A stretch of DNA of 64,000 nucleotides. It comes from Demequina oxidasica. Lineage in GTDB: Bacteria > Actinomycetota > Actinomycetes > Actinomycetales > Demequinaceae. Shown piece after piece: positions 26,112 to 35,428 of this stretch. Position 1 is the first letter of the stretch, and every line of letters begins with the position of its first letter. The position numbers were made by a program, and so were the translations under genes. The stretch is from NCBI RefSeq assembly GCF_000975115.1, contig NZ_BBRE01000001.1, positions 1,145,322 through 1,209,321 on the forward strand. Direction: 5' to 3'. The notes under the pieces were generated by a model, which searched no databases, was not told the origin of the DNA, and saw only the letters and a list, made by a program, of their open reading frames with translations.

Positions 26112-28238
26112 CTATGGAGCTGGGGTGACCGACGGCGTCGGCGTCGGCGTGGGCTGCGGCTGAGGTGCCTCGTACTTGCCCACCACGATGGCGACGTTCG
26201 TTCCTGGCTTGACCTCGGTGTTAGCCGATGGGTTCTGCGTCACCACCTTGCCGTCGAGCGCCTGCTGGTCAGTAGTCGCCTCGGTTGCGGTGGACTTCAG
26301 GCCCGCGTCGCCAAGCGCCTTCTCAGCATCCGCGCGGTCCTGTCCCACAACGTTCGGCACGGGGGTCGTCGTGGGAGCGGTTGCCACCACCAGTTCCACC
26401 GTGGAGTTGCGGTCAACTTCACCGGCGCCCGGCTTCTGCTCGAGCACCTCACCCGCGGGCTTGGAGTCGTCTTCCTTGTCCGTCACCGTGGGGATCAGGC
26501 CAAGGTCCGTCAGCTGCTGGCGTGCCTCGTCCTCCTGCAGTCCGATGAGGTTCGGCAATGCGACCTTGCCCGTAGAAACGTGCAGGATCACGGTGCTGCC
26601 GGCCTTCACATCGGTGCCCTCGGCTGGGTCGGTCTCGAACACGCGACCTTCATCGAAGTCCTTGTTGTCCTCCTCGACGGTTTCTCCCACGACGAGATTG
26701 GCCGCCTCAAGTTGCTTGGTCGCCTCAGCCTCAGTGAGGCCCCGCACGCTCGGCACGGTCGCGTCACCGGGTCCACTCGAGATAAAGACAGTGACAGTGT
26801 CTCCCTCGACCAAGTCAGAGTCAGCTGGGGGTTCGGTGCGGATCACCGTGTCGACGGCCACATCCTCGCTTGCCTCCAGCTCATATTCGCCGACGAGACC
26901 CAGCTCGGTGAGCTTCGCAGTCGCATCAGCCTGGCTCAGTCCGACGATGTCCGGCATTTGCACTGTGACGACCTCGGGCTCGGATGGTCCTCTGGTGGCA
27001 AAGACGATCAGCGCGACAATCAACGCGATGGCGAGTAGCGCGGCCCCGCCGAGGAGCAGGTAGCGGTTGCGCTTGGCGCGTCGTTCCTCCTCCGCGTCTA
27101 GGGGGTCGTCGACCATGACGGTGCCACTCATCGGGGTGGGCTCTCCGCCCGAGGGCCCTACGGCGGTCCACGGCGCGGAGGCCGGTCCCGCGGCGAGTCC
27201 CGCGGCAGGCATGACTGCGGTCGCGCCGGTCTCGGGACCCGCAGGGGTAGCCGGCATCTGCTGGGTGGGCAGGTCCGCAATCTCTTCATTGGACATTCCG
27301 GCCACGGCAGCGGCGGCTGCGACTCCGGCAACTCCCGCGCCGGCTGCGGCCGAGCCCAGCGCAATGCCACCCATGGGCATTCCGCCGGCCATCACACCGC
27401 GTAGGTCGGTGAGGAACTCCTGCGCGGATCCATAGCGCTCGTCGCGGTTCTTGGCGAGGGCGTGCAGGACCACCGTGTCGAGCTCGGGAGGGACGTCGGA
27501 CGCGAAGTCGGAGGGCTTGGGCGGGGCCTCGCGCACGTGCTGGTAGGCCACTGACACGGGAGAGTCGCCGATGAACGGCGGGCGTCCCGTGAGGAGCTCG
27601 AAGAGCAGGCAGCCGGTGGAATAGAGGTCGGAGCGGGCGTCGACGTTCTCACCGCGCGCTTGCTCGGGGGAAAGGTACTGAGCCGTGCCCACGACCGCCT
27701 GCGTCTGAGTCATCGTGTTGCCAGCATCGGCGAGTGCGCGGGCGATGCCAAAGTCCATGACCTTGACCGCGCCGGTAGGCGTGAGCATGACGTTGGCGGG
27801 CTTGATATCGCGGTGGACCAGTCCCGCGTGGTGCGAGTACTCGAGTGCCGCGAGCACGCCCGCGACAATGTCGACTGCCTCGTCGATGGGAGCTGCGACG
27901 TCACCCTTGAGGATGTCGCGCACGGTGTGGCCCTCGACGTACTCCATCACGATGAACGGCACGGCCTGCGGGTTGCCACTCTCGCCCACGATCGTGTCCT
28001 CACCAGTGTCGTACACAGCGACGATGGTGGGATGGTTTAGACCAGCCGCGGACTGAGCCTCGCGGCGGAAGCGGGTCTGGAACGAGGGGTCGCGTGCCAG
28101 GTCTGGACGCAGAATCTTGATCGCGACGGTGCGCCCCAGGCGCGTGTCGTACCCGATGTGCACCTCAGCCATGCCACCGCGGCCGATGAGGTCGCCGACC
28201 TCGTAGCGACCGGCGAGGATCTTCGGTTCGTCGTTCAT
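26112..28238 (-). CDS. pknB: Serine/threonine protein kinase PknB with four PASTA domains
   Basis: The 708-residue membrane kinase couples cell-wall state to growth and division. The kinase domain (residues 1-275) has GRGGMAEVHIG, VAIKIL, HRDIKPANVML and DFGIA, with Thr-rich activation loop TQTQAVVGTAQYLSPEQ. A juxtamembrane linker and one membrane segment (LLLGGAALLAIALIVALIVF, near residue 400) lead to four extracellular PASTA repeats, which bind muropeptides or lipid II. The C-terminus is a short Pro/Thr tail. It is the last gene of the fhaA-fhaB-pstP-rodA-pbpA-pknA-pknB transcript, the order conserved in actinobacteria. Confidence 0.96.
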   Translation of the reverse strand: MNDEPKILAGRYEVGDLIGRGGMAEVHIGYDTRLGRTVAIKILRPDLARDPSFQTRFRREAQSAAGLNHPTIVAVYDTGEDTIVGESGNPQAVPFIVMEYVEGHTVRDILKGDVAAPIDEAVDIVAGVLAALEYSHHAGLVHRDIKPANVMLTPTGAVKVMDFGIARALADAGNTMTQTQAVVGTAQYLSPEQARGENVDARSDLYSTGCLLFELLTGRPPFIGDSPVSVAYQHVREAPPKPSDFASDVPPELDTVVLHALAKNRDERYGSAQEFLTDLRGVMAGGMPMGGIALGSAAAGAGVAGVAAAAAVAGMSNEEIADLPTQQMPATPAGPETGATAVMPAAGLAAGPASAPWTAVGPSGGEPTPMSGTVMVDDPLDAEEERRAKRNRYLLLGGAALLAIALIVALIVFATRGPSEPEVVTVQMPDIVGLSQADATAKLTELGLVGEYELEASEDVAVDTVIRTEPPADSDLVEGDTVTVFISSGPGDATVPSVRGLTEAEATKQLEAANLVVGETVEEDNKDFDEGRVFETDPAEGTDVKAGSTVILHVSTGKVALPNLIGLQEDEARQQLTDLGLIPTVTDKEDDSKPAGEVLEQKPGAGEVDRNSTVELVVATAPTTTPVPNVVGQDRADAEKALGDAGLKSTATEATTDQQALDGKVVTQNPSANTEVKPGTNVAIVVGKYEAPQPQPTPTPTPSVTPAP

Positions 28239-28303
28239 GTGTATTCCTTACGTCCCTGGCTTAAGGGTTCGAGTATTCGCGAACATTGTCGCATTGTTGA
28301 GGG

Positions 28304-29314
28304 TCATCGCGGCCCCGACGGCCGTTCCGGGTGCGGACGGTAGCTCTTGGGGGCGATGCTTGGAGGCATGGCGCGGGCCGGTGCTGGGCGTTGTTCGGAA
28401 GGGGCCACAGTCGTTGGTGAGCCATCCGCTGTGCCCGCCGCAGCATCGGGCGTGGATCCCGCTGGATCCAATTCGAGCGGGTCCAGCGACGGCTCCTCAA
28501 ACGTGAAAGTGGCCAGATGGCGCTCCAACTCGGCCGCCGTCTTGATGCGCTTGCGCGGATTCTTCTCGAGGAGATTGTTGATGACCTTGGCCATCGGCGG
28601 GCTTACCGTGGCGGGTAGCCGCGGAACGTCATCGTTGACCTGCGCGATCGCAATGTCGACCGCGCTCGCGGCCGTGAACGGACGTCTCCCCACGACGGAC
28701 TCGTAGGCGATGATGCCGACGGCATAGAGGTCCGATGCCGCGGTCGCTGCCTTGCCTAGTGCTAACTCGGGCGCCAGGTACTGGGCGGTGCCCATCACCA
28801 TGCCAGTGGCAGTGAGCGTGGTCTGGTCCATCCCGCGCGACACGCCGAAGTCCGTGACCTTGACCATGTCGTGCTCCTGGACCAGCAGATTTCCGGGCTT
28901 GATGTCGCGGTGCATGACGCCGGCGTCGTGGGCTGCTTGAAGGCCGTTGCACGTGTGGCGCAGGACGGTGACGAGGCGACGTTCGCTCAGCGTGCGCTCG
29001 CGTTCCAGGATGGTGGACAGCGGCTCACCTTCGACCAGTTCCATGACCAGATAGGGCGTGCCGTCCACCTCGCCGTAGTCGTAGACCTGCGCGATGTTGG
29101 GGTGGCGCAAGCCCGCGGCGTTCTTTGCCTCGTTGCGAAAGCGCTTGAGGAACGTCTCGTTCTTGGCGGCGCCGTCCTTGAGGACTTTGACTGCGACCTC
29201 GCGATCGAGCTCACTGTCGGCTCCTCGCCAGACCTCTCCCATGCCGCCTACAGCGAGGAGCGAACGAAGCACGTAGCGTCCGCCGAGGGTCGTGCCGGGT
29301 TGTAACGCGCCCAT
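28304..29314 (-). CDS. pknA: Serine/threonine protein kinase PknA-like, no membrane segment
   Basis: The 336-residue protein has a complete kinase domain (residues 10-265: VGGMGEVWRG, VAVKVLK, MHRDIKPGNLLV, TDFGVSRG) followed by a Pro/Ala-rich tail. Unlike Mycobacterium PknA, no hydrophobic membrane segment is visible, so it is probably cytoplasmic. Its place between pbpA and pknB supports the name. Its ATG shares one base with the pbpA stop (TGATG). Confidence 0.92.
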   Translation of the reverse strand: MGALQPGTTLGGRYVLRSLLAVGGMGEVWRGADSELDREVAVKVLKDGAAKNETFLKRFRNEAKNAAGLRHPNIAQVYDYGEVDGTPYLVMELVEGEPLSTILERERTLSERRLVTVLRHTCNGLQAAHDAGVMHRDIKPGNLLVQEHDMVKVTDFGVSRGMDQTTLTATGMVMGTAQYLAPELALGKAATAASDLYAVGIIAYESVVGRRPFTAASAVDIAIAQVNDDVPRLPATVSPPMAKVINNLLEKNPRKRIKTAAELERHLATFTFEEPSLDPLELDPAGSTPDAAAGTADGSPTTVAPSEQRPAPARAMPPSIAPKSYRPHPERPSGPR

Positions 29315-30786
29315 CAGAGGTCACCGTCCTCGGCCAGTTTGGCCTCCATGACGGCCTTAGCGATGGGAGCCGCGACCACGCCACCCGTCGGGTCCTTGCC
29401 GGCCGCGCCCAGGTCGCCACCGTTCTCCACCAACACGGCAATCGCGATGGTGGGCTTGTCCGCTGGCGCGAAGCCCACGAACCACGTGTGCGGCGGAGCG
29501 TCGGTGCCGGTCTCCGCAGTTCCGGTCTTGCCCGCGACCTTGACGCCGGGAATCTGGGCTCTGGTGCCGGTGCCGTTGTCGACAACCCCGACCATCATGT
29601 CCCGAAGCTTAGAGGCGTCCGCACGCGTCATCGGCTGACCGTATTCGGTGGGCTCCGTCTTCTGGATCACGCTCAGGTCGGGTGCCCGCACCGTGTCGAC
29701 CAGGTACGGGTTCAACAGGGTGCCCTGATTGGCGATCGCCGACGCGACCATCGCCATCTGCAGCGGCGTGGCACGGTCGTCGTACTGGCCGATCGACGCC
29801 ATGGCGGTCTGAGCTTCGTTAGGGTCCACGGGCAAGTTGGAGGCGGCGGCGCGCAGTGGAATGTCGATCTGATCGGTCCAGCCGAACTCCTTGGCCTTGC
29901 GCTCGATGACTCCCCAGCCCAGTGACATGCCGAGGTTCGCGTAGGCCGTGTTGCACGACACTCGCAGAGCATCTGCCAGGGTCATCGTGTCTCCCGAGGT
30001 GCACTTCTCGCCGCCATAGTTGGTCATGGTTGCCGATGTCCCGGGCAGGTCAAGTTCCTGTGGCGCGTAAACCTCGGTGTCGGGCTTGTAGCCGGACTCG
30101 AGCGCGGCGGCGGACACCACCAGCTTGAAGACTGAACCCGGGGGATAGGTGTCTCCGGCTATTGCGCGGTTGACGAGAGGTCCAGTTGGATCGTTGAGTA
30201 GCTCCTGGTAATTCTCGTTGACCTGTTCAGTGTTGTGTCCCGCAAGTGCCGCCGGGTCATACGTGGGTGAGGTGACCATAGCGAGAATCGCGCCGGTGGT
30301 GGGGTCGAGTGCGACGACGGCACCGCGCTGGTCACCTAGTTGCTCTGTGGCCACTTGCTGCAGTGTTGAATCAAGCGTGATCGATACCGAGGCGCCCTCC
30401 TGCTCGCGCCCGGCAAACAGGTCACCCAGACGGTTCCAGAACAGCGCATCGTCGGAGCCGTTGAGCAGGGTGTTCTCCGTCTGCTCCAGGCCCGAGCGGC
30501 CGTAGACGATCGAGTAGTAACCGGTGGCCGCCGCGTACAGCGGCCCATCCGCGTAGGTGCGCTGGTAGTTGAAGGGGTCGTCGACGGGAACGGACTTCAC
30601 GACCGTCTCGCCGTCCACCACGAACGGACCGCGGAAGGAGCCGAACTCGCGGTACAGCGTACGGACGTTGCGGCCGTCGGCATTGAGATCGTTTGCGGTG
30701 ATCACCTGGATATAAGACGCACCGGCCATGAGCACGAGGAACATGACAAGGATGACGACGCTGAGGCGCCGGACTGGCTCATTCAT
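29314..30786 (-). CDS. pbpA: Penicillin-binding protein PbpA (peptidoglycan transpeptidase)
   Basis: The 490-residue class B penicillin-binding protein has one N-terminal membrane anchor (residues 8-28), a dimerisation module, and a transpeptidase domain with the active Ser in GSVFK, SCN in RVSCNTAY and KTGTAET. It cross-links peptidoglycan outside the membrane and usually works with the SEDS protein encoded next to it (rodA). It is directly followed by pknA. Confidence 0.95.
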   Translation of the reverse strand: MNEPVRRLSVVILVMFLVLMAGASYIQVITANDLNADGRNVRTLYREFGSFRGPFVVDGETVVKSVPVDDPFNYQRTYADGPLYAAATGYYSIVYGRSGLEQTENTLLNGSDDALFWNRLGDLFAGREQEGASVSITLDSTLQQVATEQLGDQRGAVVALDPTTGAILAMVTSPTYDPAALAGHNTEQVNENYQELLNDPTGPLVNRAIAGDTYPPGSVFKLVVSAAALESGYKPDTEVYAPQELDLPGTSATMTNYGGEKCTSGDTMTLADALRVSCNTAYANLGMSLGWGVIERKAKEFGWTDQIDIPLRAAASNLPVDPNEAQTAMASIGQYDDRATPLQMAMVASAIANQGTLLNPYLVDTVRAPDLSVIQKTEPTEYGQPMTRADASKLRDMMVGVVDNGTGTRAQIPGVKVAGKTGTAETGTDAPPHTWFVGFAPADKPTIAIAVLVENGGDLGAAGKDPTGGVVAAPIAKAVMEAKLAEDGDL

Positions 30787-32130
30787 CTACGTCACCACCT
30801 GCGACGGTCGGCGTGCCTGATCGGATATACGTAGCAGCAGGCCTACCACCATCCAGTTCGCGAGCATCGACGAACCTCCGTAGGCGAGGAACGGCGTGGT
30901 GAGTCCGGTGAGCGGAATCACGCGCGTCACGCCACCCACCACGATGAACACCTGGAGGGCGAGCGAGAATCCCAGGCCCACGGCAAGGAGCTTGCCAAAT
31001 CCGTCGCGTACGCCAATCGCGGTGCGCATCGCGCGCTGCACGATGATCACGTACAGCGTCAGGATGGCCATGAGGCCGGTCAACCCCAACTCTTCACCTA
31101 GCGACGAGATGATGAAGTCGGACTCCGCGTAAGGCACCAGGTCGGGGCGCCCCTCGCCCAATCCGGTACCGAGCAGCCCGCCGGAGGCCATGCCGAAGAG
31201 GCCTCGTACTAGTTGTTCGGATGCGCCCGATGCGTACACGGCCGGGTCAAGCGCGTGCAGCCATGCCTCGTACCGCGAGTGGACGTGCGCGAACACCGTG
31301 CCAGCAAAGGCGGCACCCGCGACGAACATTCCGAGCCCCACGATGACCCAACTCAAACGCTCGGTAGCGACGTAAAGCATGGACAGGAAGATTCCAAAGA
31401 ACAGTAGCGAGGTGCCCAGGTCCCGCTCGTAGATCTGCACGAGCATCGACGCGAGCCACACCAGGACCAGTGGTCCCATGTCCCGCGGACGGGGGAAGCG
31501 GATCCCTAGAATCTTGGGACCGGCGAGCGCGAGCGTGTCGCGGTTGGTGACCAGGTACCCCGCGAAGAAGATCACCAGCGCAATCTTGGCGAACTCGGCG
31601 GGCTGGAGCGAACGCCCAAACAGGTGGATCCAGATGCGGGCGCCGTTGATCTCCGTGCCGATCACCGGGAAGAGCGGAAGCAGCAGCCCGATGAGGCCGA
31701 CCAAGCCCGCGGTGTAGGTGTAGCGGCGCAAGACACGGTGGTCGCGGACCAGCAGGATCACGCCGATCATGAGCGCGATCCCAAGGATCGCCCAGCCGAT
31801 CTGTACGTTGCCAAACGTGGTGTCACGCCCACGCTCGGCGTACGCGAAGTCGATGCGTCGGATCATGGCGATGCCGATGCCGTTCAAGGCGAACACTGCG
31901 GGCAGGAGCACGGTATCCGCGGACGGCGCGTAGCGGCGCAGGACCAGGTGGGCGGTGGTGGCAAGCGCGACGGCGGTGAGCGCGTAGAGCCCTAAATCCC
32001 TTAGCTCGAGCACGTCGGCGTGATAGTCGACGAGGCCTCGCGCCAACACGGCGATCATCACCGCGATGGCGAGCAGGGCAACCTCTGACCTACGTCCTTG
32101 GTGGACGCGGATCTCAGCGACAGTAGCCAC
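30787..32130 (-). CDS. rodA: SEDS-family peptidoglycan polymerase RodA/FtsW
   Basis: The 447-residue protein has about 12 membrane segments and SEDS family signatures: GARIWI, QPAEFAKI, ERDLGTSLLFFG, SDFIISSLGEELG and the C-terminal GGSSMLANW. SEDS proteins polymerise glycan strands from lipid II together with a class B penicillin-binding protein, here PbpA. The start is GTG at 32130, sharing one base with the pstP stop. Confidence 0.95.
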   Translation of the reverse strand: MATVAEIRVHQGRRSEVALLAIAVMIAVLARGLVDYHADVLELRDLGLYALTAVALATTAHLVLRRYAPSADTVLLPAVFALNGIGIAMIRRIDFAYAERGRDTTFGNVQIGWAILGIALMIGVILLVRDHRVLRRYTYTAGLVGLIGLLLPLFPVIGTEINGARIWIHLFGRSLQPAEFAKIALVIFFAGYLVTNRDTLALAGPKILGIRFPRPRDMGPLVLVWLASMLVQIYERDLGTSLLFFGIFLSMLYVATERLSWVIVGLGMFVAGAAFAGTVFAHVHSRYEAWLHALDPAVYASGASEQLVRGLFGMASGGLLGTGLGEGRPDLVPYAESDFIISSLGEELGLTGLMAILTLYVIIVQRAMRTAIGVRDGFGKLLAVGLGFSLALQVFIVVGGVTRVIPLTGLTTPFLAYGGSSMLANWMVVGLLLRISDQARRPSQVVT

Positions 32131-33335
32131 TAGTTGGTTTCCTCGAGCGTGCCGACGACCTCGTAGGCGTCCGAGACAGAGTCAACGCGGATGGTCTCGA
32201 TGATGCGGTCGCGCTCGAACGGGGCCAGGCTATCGAGCGAGACGGTGGTCTCGGTCACCAGGTTGTGCAGGTTCATTGGCCCGATCTCGCCAGGGATGCC
32301 CCGGTAGATGGACACCTGACCGTTGTGATCGCCTATGTAGTACTGCGTCTGCGTCCACGCGTAGCCGCCCCACGCGGCGGCAATCACGGCGAGCAGAGCG
32401 ATGACAGGCAACAACCAGGGGCGAATCTTTGGCCATGTGGAGGCCCACCAAGACGGCTCCTCGTCGTCGTCGGGATCCGCGTGAGCGGAGAGCTTGGCGG
32501 CCTTACCCGCCGCGCCGTGCCCACCCTGCGAGGGGCGGTGACGATCCCTTGCGGCGGAGCCAACAATCTGCGACGCAGTGGCAGGACCCACGCCGTCGGG
32601 TGACGCATCGATATCCACGATGTCGCCGATGATGCAGGTGACGTTGTCCGGTGCCCCCGCGGCAATTGCGAGCGAAACCAGTGCATCGGCGCAGTCGGCG
32701 GGGTGCTCGACCTCGAGCATCGTGCGGTGGATCGTGTCGCGGCTGACGACGCCGGACAGCCCGTCGGAGCACAGCATCCAGCGGTCGCCGGGACGCGTCT
32801 CGCGCACTGAGATGTCGACGGGCACGTCGGCGTCGATGTCGCCGAGGACTCGCAGCAGCATCGATCGCTTGGGGTGGTTCTCGGCATCGGCCACGGAGAG
32901 GCGACCGGTGTCTACGAGGTGCTGAACAAAGCTGTGGTCAGTGGTGACCTGGTCGAACTCGCCGTCGCGCAGCAGATACGCACGGGAGTCGCCGATGTGA
33001 GCCATCGCCAGCGAAGATCCCGCGCGAAGGAGCGCGGTGACGGTGGTGCCGAGGCCGGAGAGCTCGGGGTCATTCTTTGCGCGCTGCACGATCTCCGCGT
33101 GTGCGTCGGCGATGGCCTCCTTGAGCTCGTCGAGCGCCTCATCCGGGCCCAAGGACTCCCCATCGAGCTCCGCGAGCCGGCCAATTACGATGGACGATGC
33201 GATGTCTCCGCCGGCCGCGCCACCCATGCCGTCGGCAACCAACAGCAAGTGAGCACCGGCGAATCCGGAGTCCTGGTTGTTGGCGCGCACCAGTCCCACG
33301 TCGGAGCGCGCGGCAAAGTTGATTCCTAGAAACAC
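32130..33335 (-). CDS. pstP: PP2C-family serine/threonine phosphatase PstP
   Basis: The 401-residue enzyme reverses PknA/PknB phosphorylation. The metal-dependent phosphatase domain (residues 1-235) has VRANNQDS, LLVADGMGGAAGGD, HIGDSRAYL and GAPDNVTCII. A linker, one membrane segment (PWLLPVIALLAVIAAAWGGY) and an extracellular C-terminal domain follow. The start is GTG at 33335 with GAGGT upstream. Confidence 0.95.
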   Translation of the reverse strand: MFLGINFAARSDVGLVRANNQDSGFAGAHLLLVADGMGGAAGGDIASSIVIGRLAELDGESLGPDEALDELKEAIADAHAEIVQRAKNDPELSGLGTTVTALLRAGSSLAMAHIGDSRAYLLRDGEFDQVTTDHSFVQHLVDTGRLSVADAENHPKRSMLLRVLGDIDADVPVDISVRETRPGDRWMLCSDGLSGVVSRDTIHRTMLEVEHPADCADALVSLAIAAGAPDNVTCIIGDIVDIDASPDGVGPATASQIVGSAARDRHRPSQGGHGAAGKAAKLSAHADPDDDEEPSWWASTWPKIRPWLLPVIALLAVIAAAWGGYAWTQTQYYIGDHNGQVSIYRGIPGEIGPMNLHNLVTETTVSLDSLAPFERDRIIETIRVDSVSDAYEVVGTLEETN

Positions 33336-33336
33336 G

Positions 33337-33855
33337 TCACGACCTCAGTTCGATCGTGGTGGCACCGAGCGAGAGCTTGTCGCCCAGGTGGAACGGCACC
33401 GGGTCGTCTACGCGCTGGTTGGACAGGAACGTGCCGTTGGTGGAACCGAGGTCCTCGACCATCCACTGACCACCGTCGGGGTAGACGCGGCAGTGACGCG
33501 AGGAGCAGTAGTCGTCCTCGATCACTACGGTGCACGTGGCGGCACGGCCGATCATGACGGGAGCGCTACCGAGCGGAATCGTGGTGCCCTTGAGCGGGCC
33601 GGCCGTCACGGCGAGGTGAGCGGCGGTGGACTCCCGAGGAGACATGCCGCCGGTGCGAATACCGGTTGACGCGCGGGATGGCGTGGCCATCTTGTCCGCA
33701 CGGCCATCGGTCTTGCGGCGGTTCATGCCCTTACCGCGCGAGGTAACACGCGTGCCGTAGAGGTCCGCGCGGAGAACGCCAATTGCGGACAAAACCAAAG
33801 CCCAAAGAAGGATCAGAAACCCCAGTCGCAGGAGCGTGATCGAGATTTGGCTCAT
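33337..33855 (-). CDS. fhaB: FHA-domain protein FhaB
   Basis: The 172-residue protein has an N-terminal membrane segment (about residues 6-28) and a cytoplasmic C-terminal FHA domain with VMIGRAATCTVVI, SSRHCRVY and LGSTNGTFL. FHA domains bind phosphothreonine; FhaB (FipA) links PknA/PknB signalling to the division machinery. It lies 1 base from pstP. Confidence 0.93.
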   Translation of the reverse strand: MSQISITLLRLGFLILLWALVLSAIGVLRADLYGTRVTSRGKGMNRRKTDGRADKMATPSRASTGIRTGGMSPRESTAAHLAVTAGPLKGTTIPLGSAPVMIGRAATCTVVIEDDYCSSRHCRVYPDGGQWMVEDLGSTNGTFLSNQRVDDPVPFHLGDKLSLGATTIELRS

Positions 33856-33858
33856 CGC

Positions 33859-34566
33859 CTAGTCTTCTCCGTCCGCGGCAATCCCATCCCAGTACATGAT
33901 GGTGGTTCGTCCAATAGTGATGGCGTTGCCGTCTAGCAGCGTCACTTCGTTGATTCGTTGGTCTTCCACGAAGGTACCGTTTGTTGAGCCCAGATCCGTG
34001 AGGATGGTGCCATGGGGCGTCACTTCGAACCGAATGTGCTGCCTGGAGACCCCAGAATCGTCCACGACGATGTCCGACTCGGAGCCGCGGCCCACCGTGG
34101 TGTTGTCGCCGGTGAGGTTGTAGCGCATGCCATCCACGTCGAGCAGCGGGAAGCGTGACTGCGAATCGCGGCTCGTCGCCGGGGCCACCGGGCCGCGAGT
34201 GGTGCGGGAAACCACCGCGTAGCGGCCGGTTGCGAGGGAGTCGTCCTTGGTGAACTCGACGCCTACCGATCCCACAAAGCTGTAGCGCTGGCGCTCCGCG
34301 TGGACCTGCAGCGCCTCCTCGAGCTCGTGCTGCATGGCGTCCTCGCCCCAGCCGGTCACGGTCTCGTAGTCCGTGGCCGACAGTGAGATCGAGTATTCGT
34401 TGGGCGTTACCGTCCGGCTACGGTCGACTACAGCCGCGCGGGCATCGGCCTCCCGCTTGAGCGCGGCGGCGAGTTCAACCGGCTTGACACCGGACTTGAA
34501 CGATTTCGCAAACGCCGTTTGAACGGCGTTCTCGACGCCCTTCTCGAACCGGTCTAGTACTCCCAT
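33859..34566 (-). CDS. fhaA: FHA-domain protein FhaA
   Basis: The 235-residue protein has the N-terminal FhaA domain (MGVLDRFEKGVENAV, with KPVELAAALKREAD) and a C-terminal FHA domain (TTVGRGSESDIVV, VSRQHIRF, LGSTNGTFV). In mycobacteria FhaA binds PknB and the flippase MviN and controls cell-wall synthesis. The long linker of mycobacterial FhaA is much shorter here. The ATG at 34566 was chosen because it begins the family sequence; TACGAT ends 6 bases upstream and there is no ribosome site. Confidence 0.93.
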   Translation of the reverse strand: MGVLDRFEKGVENAVQTAFAKSFKSGVKPVELAAALKREADARAAVVDRSRTVTPNEYSISLSATDYETVTGWGEDAMQHELEEALQVHAERQRYSFVGSVGVEFTKDDSLATGRYAVVSRTTRGPVAPATSRDSQSRFPLLDVDGMRYNLTGDNTTVGRGSESDIVVDDSGVSRQHIRFEVTPHGTILTDLGSTNGTFVEDQRINEVTLLDGNAITIGRTTIMYWDGIAADGED

Positions 34567-34572
34567 GGTCAC

Positions 34573-34578
34573 ATCGTA
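34573..34578 (-). promoter_or_regulatory. Candidate -10 element of the fhaA-pknB operon
   Basis: TACGAT on the minus strand lies exactly 6 bases before the fhaA ATG, which would give a leaderless transcript. Confidence 0.45.
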
Positions 34579-34613
34579 TATGCGCAACAATTCGTGTTAG
34601 AGTTTCTCGGCCA

Positions 34614-34697
34614 GCGCGAGTGGCGGAATTGGCAGACGCGCACGGTTCAGGTCCGTGTGTTCGAAAGGACGTGGGGGTTCAAGTCCCCCCTCGCGCA
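34614..34697 (+). tRNA. tRNA-Leu (anticodon CAG)
   Basis: The acceptor arms GCGCGAG (34614-34620) and CTCGCGC (34690-34696) pair fully, with discriminator A. The anticodon stem CACGG/CCGTG encloses loop TTCAGGT, giving anticodon CAG (34648-34650) for CTG codons. A long variable arm, typical of tRNA-Leu, and a T arm GGGGGTTCAAGTCCCCC follow. CCA is not encoded. It stands divergent from fhaA, a conserved arrangement. Confidence 0.95.
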
Positions 34698-34701
34698 CAA
34701 T

Positions 34702-34735
34702 AAGAAAGCCCCAGTCTTCGGACTGGGGCTTTCTT
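34702..34735 (+). terminator. Terminator of tRNA-Leu
   Basis: A perfect 15-base stem with a TTCG tetraloop and a T-rich 3' arm follows the tRNA by 5 bases. Confidence 0.9.
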
Positions 34736-34858
34736 GCGTTTCGAGGCTGGTCCGTGCGTGAGCGCACGCATGTAGCCAGTCGAGCGTGGCCGGCCCGGCC
34801 GCGGCAAACTGTCAGTCATCGGACTGGGGTTGGATCGCCGTGAGGTTAAGGTACGAGG

Positions 34859-35428
34859 GTGAGCGACTACCCCCTGGCAATAGTGATGACTGGTGCCCCT
34901 GCGTCGGGAAAGTCGACAACTGCGATGGCGCTCGGACGCGAGATCGGTGCCGCGGTCCTGGACCAAGACTCGATGACGAACCCGCTGGTCGACGTGATCA
35001 TGAAGTCGATCGGGACGTCGGATTACTCTGATCCGCGCGTCGCCGCCCTCACGAGAGACGCACGCTACGAATGCTTGCTGCAGGTCGCCTCGGACTGCCT
35101 CCGCGGGGGAGCTTCGGTCATCCTGATTGCGCCCTTTACGGCGGAGCGCGCCGATGCCGCGGCTTGGAAGCGGTTGGAATCACGGCTCAGTGACGCGGGT
35201 GGGCAGGTCCACTTGGTGTGGATTCGCCTCGAGCCCGAGCTGCTCATCGAACGATTGATTGCGCGCGGTGCGGCACGCGACGCGGAGAAGGTCGCCAATC
35301 CTGACCGCTACCTGACGTCCGTGAATCTCGGGCCACCTAGCGTGGGACACATTGAGATCGACGGCGCCGATGATCCGCAGGACCAGGTGACCCGCATCGC
35401 CGCGGCACTTCCCCTACCTACCAGGTAG
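34859..35428 (+). CDS. P-loop kinase-like ATP-binding protein
   Basis: The 189-residue protein has the Walker A motif GAPASGKST near residue 12 and a small-kinase fold similar to gluconate-kinase or AAA_33 proteins. LDQDSMTNPL follows strand 2 and RGAARDAEK resembles a lid region. It probably phosphorylates a small molecule, but the substrate is not evident. The start is GTG at 34859; TAAGGT ends 6 bases upstream, suggesting a leaderless message. It stands just before the LacI regulator of the sugar locus but has no operator of its own. Confidence 0.75.
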   Translation: MSDYPLAIVMTGAPASGKSTTAMALGREIGAAVLDQDSMTNPLVDVIMKSIGTSDYSDPRVAALTRDARYECLLQVASDCLRGGASVILIAPFTAERADAAAWKRLESRLSDAGGQVHLVWIRLEPELLIERLIARGAARDAEKVANPDRYLTSVNLGPPSVGHIEIDGADDPQDQVTRIAAALPLPTR

